Assembly (NCBI GenBank): GCA_024196135.1
Contig: JAMQCK010000002.1
Span: 62,001 to 126,000 of the forward strand
Direction of reading: 5' to 3'
Length of the DNA stretch: 64,000 nucleotides
DNA from: Pleurotus ostreatus/Saccharomyces cerevisiae fusant
Lineage: Eukaryota > Opisthokonta
The notes under the pieces were generated by a model. The model was not told the DNA's origin. It did no database searches and saw only the letters and a program-made list of their open reading frames with translations. The translations under genes and the position numbers were made by a program. Shown here one piece after another: positions 61,835-64,000 of this stretch. Numbering within the stretch: the first letter of the stretch is position 1; each line of letters opens with the position of its first letter.

Positions 61835-62747
61835 ATGTATCGAAGGCCTTCGCTTCTTGGTGCCGCTGCTCTGGTCTCTCTGGCTGCTGCTGCTGCCCAG
61901 GACACCACTGTGGCATTCACGGACCCTAACACTGGAATCGATTTTCAGGCGTTTTCGGACTCGAACCTTGGTTATCAGTTTGGCATTGCGCTTCCGGAAA
62001 CGATCACCACCGACTTCATTGGGCAGCTGGTCTGTCTCCTGTCTCGTGTGCACTACTGGACTCTCTGACTTCTCTGCAGGTTGTCCCGCTTAATGGAACG
62101 GCAGGCTGGGCAGGCGTCTCCTTCGGCGGTAGGGCACGCTAATGACGAGCTGAAAGGCGATTCTAAAGACTAATTCCTTGCTGCTATAGAGCACATGATA
62201 GGCCCTCTACTCCTCGCCGCCTGGGCCAACGCCGGAAGCGTCATGTCCTCCTTCCGCAAAGCCTCGTACGCCGTCTCCTTACCTCTAGTCTCTTTCCCTC
62301 TCATCCCCCTTCCCTCCACCGCCATCGGCCCTACTAACACCACTACCTAGCCAATACGCACAACCACCTCCCTACTCCAACACCAGCGTCTCCCTCTCCC
62401 CCATCTCCTCGGGCACCTACGTCAACGCCACGCACGCCAGCCTCACCTTCGTCTGCGGCGGCTGCGTAGACGACGTGCTCTCGTTTTCGCCTGCAGATAC
62501 CACGACGACCATGGCATACGCAGTGTCATATACTTCGCCGCAGAACCCGGGGAGCGCGAACGCGAGCTTGAGCTTCCATGGGGCGGGGTTCGGTGAGTAG
62601 TGAGATTCATCTCGAGCTGAAGAGGAGGGGGGAGGGGTGACTTAGATAGCCTGGACTGATGGAGTCCTTGCAGGACAATTCACGGTGCTTCTGTCGGACG
62701 CCAAATCGCCAGAGTATGAGTCGTGGGCGGCGATGGCTAGTAGTTGA
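61835..62747 (+). CDS. Stand-alone AA8-type cytochrome (CDH-cyt/DOMON) domain protein
   Basis: Five exons, 61835-62029, 62080-62128, 62190-62265, 62351-62592 and 62674-62747, give 211 residues. A signal peptide of about 20 residues ends in LAAAAAQ. The domain matches the haem domain of cellobiose dehydrogenase: FTDPNTGIDFQAFSD, GWAGVSFG, HMIGPLLLAAWANAGSVMSS, YVNATHASLTFVCGGCVDDV and SFHGAGFGQFTVLLS. The expected axial ligands are a Met in HMIG (about residue 84) and the His in SFHGAG (about residue 183); both are present. Such domains pass electrons to lytic polysaccharide monooxygenases or reduce iron. There is no flavin dehydrogenase domain and no cellulose-binding module, and the protein stops soon after the domain. 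Confidence 0.85.
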
Positions 62748-63014
62748 GCGGACCTTCGTGTATTTGCTTCCTTGCCCAAACGCTTTTGCGCCAAATTCCA
62801 TAACAACTTGTAGTCCAGCATTCTCGCTCAAGCAGGTTTGGCAGAACCAAGTTTATATAAATCAACAACCAGCACAATATTTAAGGACAACCCATACAAT
62901 AATTAGATTACAGACGCATTCATTGGTGAGCTTGGAAAGGGGAGATTTCATGTTCTATGACCGCACCGGCAGCGCGACGGCACTCTTGACGCTGGCCGAG
63001 TACCGAGTATTCGC

Positions 63015-64000
63015 TTAGCAGTTGGCCGAGTACTCGCCCTTGGTGTCCGTGGCGACGACGGTGTCGAACTTCATGTACGAGGAGCGCTCTTCGGCGGACA
63101 GGGAGCCGTCCATCTGGAGGGCCCACTTGTAGTGGCCCTGCGTGCGGTCGTTGTACTCGAACCATACCCAGCCGGTCGCGGTGAAGGGGACCTGGCCGGA
63201 GCCCTGCGTCGTGCACGACGTCTGCTTGAACTGAAGGGACATCAGTCTTTATTCGAGTACGCAGCAGGGTGATCAGGGTACTCACGGAGATCTTGCAAGT
63301 CTTGCCATCAGGGACGGCGATGGCGACCGTCTGCGTCGTCTGCTGGTTCGAGTCTGAGGTCGAGCTATCGAGCACCGTCAGCCACGACGTCGCATCGTTC
63401 ACAAGTACGAGAGACTCACGTCGTCGCCAGCGTGTTTGTGAACGAGCTATCGAGCGTCGTCGCCGACGTCACGTCCGCCACCTCCGGGATGCCCACCTTA
63501 ACCGTCACGGTCTCACCAATCGAGAGCGAGGAAGATTCTGCATTGATAAGCGGTCGTCAGCATCAACATCCTCCCTCCTCGATAACAATCACTACAAAAA
63601 AGCAACACTCACGAGTAACGGTCTGCTGCGCCGAGTACGACGTGCCGGTGACCTGGCTGACGGTCGCCGTGCCATTGGTGCCGGTCACGGTCGTGTCGAG
63701 GGTCTGCGTCGACGACTTGCACGACGGCGTGCCGTTCACGGTCACGGGGCCAGCGTCCTGAGCGCACACGGACGCAGGCGAGTCAGGGTACTGCAAAGAG
63801 AGGAGGAAAGAACCGCATCAGTACTGAAGATGGAAAGATCAGAAAGAAAAATCGAACGCACATCCGGATCGTTGGTGACGATGTTCCAGCTGCCGTCGCC
63901 CCAGCGCGAGATCGCGTCAGCCTTGAGCTTCTCCCAGCCGGGCACTGTCGATGATAATCAGTACCTGCCCAAATGCCAATCCCAAAGCCCCCGACTCACA
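63015..64000 (-). CDS. Partial protein with aerolysin-fold-like beta-pore pattern (5' end outside window)
   Basis: Exons read on - are 63944-63862, 63790-63613, 63537-63420, 63364-63286 and 63230-63015. An intron from 63999 to 63945 leaves a single base of the preceding exon at 64000. The visible part is about 225 residues. Its middle is an alternating Ser/Thr-rich and hydrophobic strand region around exons 63537-63420 and 63364-63286, and the C-terminal part is beta-rich with aromatic residues and two cysteines. This alternation resembles the insertion and stem strands of ETX/MTX2-type aerolysin-fold proteins, which occur in mushroom-forming fungi as lectin-like or defence proteins. The N-terminal domain is not in the window, so binding specificity and activity cannot be judged. 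The fold call is inference. Confidence 0.6.

Overview
This window is nuclear DNA from a filamentous basidiomycete, most likely a wood-associated agaricomycete. Almost every gene is cut by introns of about 45-65 nt with GT..AG ends, often GTRHGT donors and CTGAC/CTRAC branch sites. Genes lie close together on both strands. The families present fit such a fungus: an AA8-type cytochrome domain, a CE4 chitin deacetylase, RlpA-like secreted proteins and a DUF7330-type protein. I joined exons by hand. Nearly all multi-exon models close to a whole number of codons with every junction in phase, and this is my main evidence for the boundaries.

Layout. 1-4125: end of an unrecognised gene, a leucine-rich-repeat ORF (-) and a separate F-box ORF (-). 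4599-7597: the HECT ubiquitin ligase Rsp5/NEDD4 (+), tail to tail with mRNA cap methyltransferase Abd1 (7781-9773, -). 10113-13209: a DUF7330-like protein (+) and an unknown low-complexity protein (-). 14903-18454: M1 aminopeptidase (+). 19175-20599: secreted chitin deacetylase (+). 20770-25722: a 17-exon gene (-) for a ~1393-residue protein resembling meiotic chromosome-axis cores (Red1/SYCP2 type). 25938-27111: unknown (+). 27640-29391: bestrophin-like channel (+). 29598-31277: Shq1 (+). 32278-34189: SLC35F6-like transporter (-). 34435-36425: alpha-arrestin (+). 36861-37989: Cbp4 (+).

37990-39765 has no gene I can support. 39766-41856: SIP5-like protein (-), divergent from a SERCA calcium pump (42473-45865, +). 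46091-46835: macro-domain protein (+). 47798-51977: PUF protein with two RRMs (+). 52608-53312: small unknown protein (+). 53825-56176: mitochondrial RCC1-like protein of the Fmp25/RCC1L type (+). 56668-57683: unknown (-).

58571-64000 is a secretome block: two RlpA-like double-psi beta-barrel genes in tandem (-), a stand-alone AA8-type cytochrome domain (+), and the 3' part of a gene whose strand pattern resembles aerolysin-fold beta-pore proteins (-, runs off the end).

Themes: ubiquitin-dependent trafficking (Rsp5 plus an alpha-arrestin), complex III assembly (Cbp4 plus an Fmp25 relative), RNA processing (Abd1, Shq1, PUF) and cell-wall or extracellular chemistry (chitin deacetylase, RlpA-like pair, AA8 domain). 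No transposon, CRISPR array, rRNA or tRNA was recognised.
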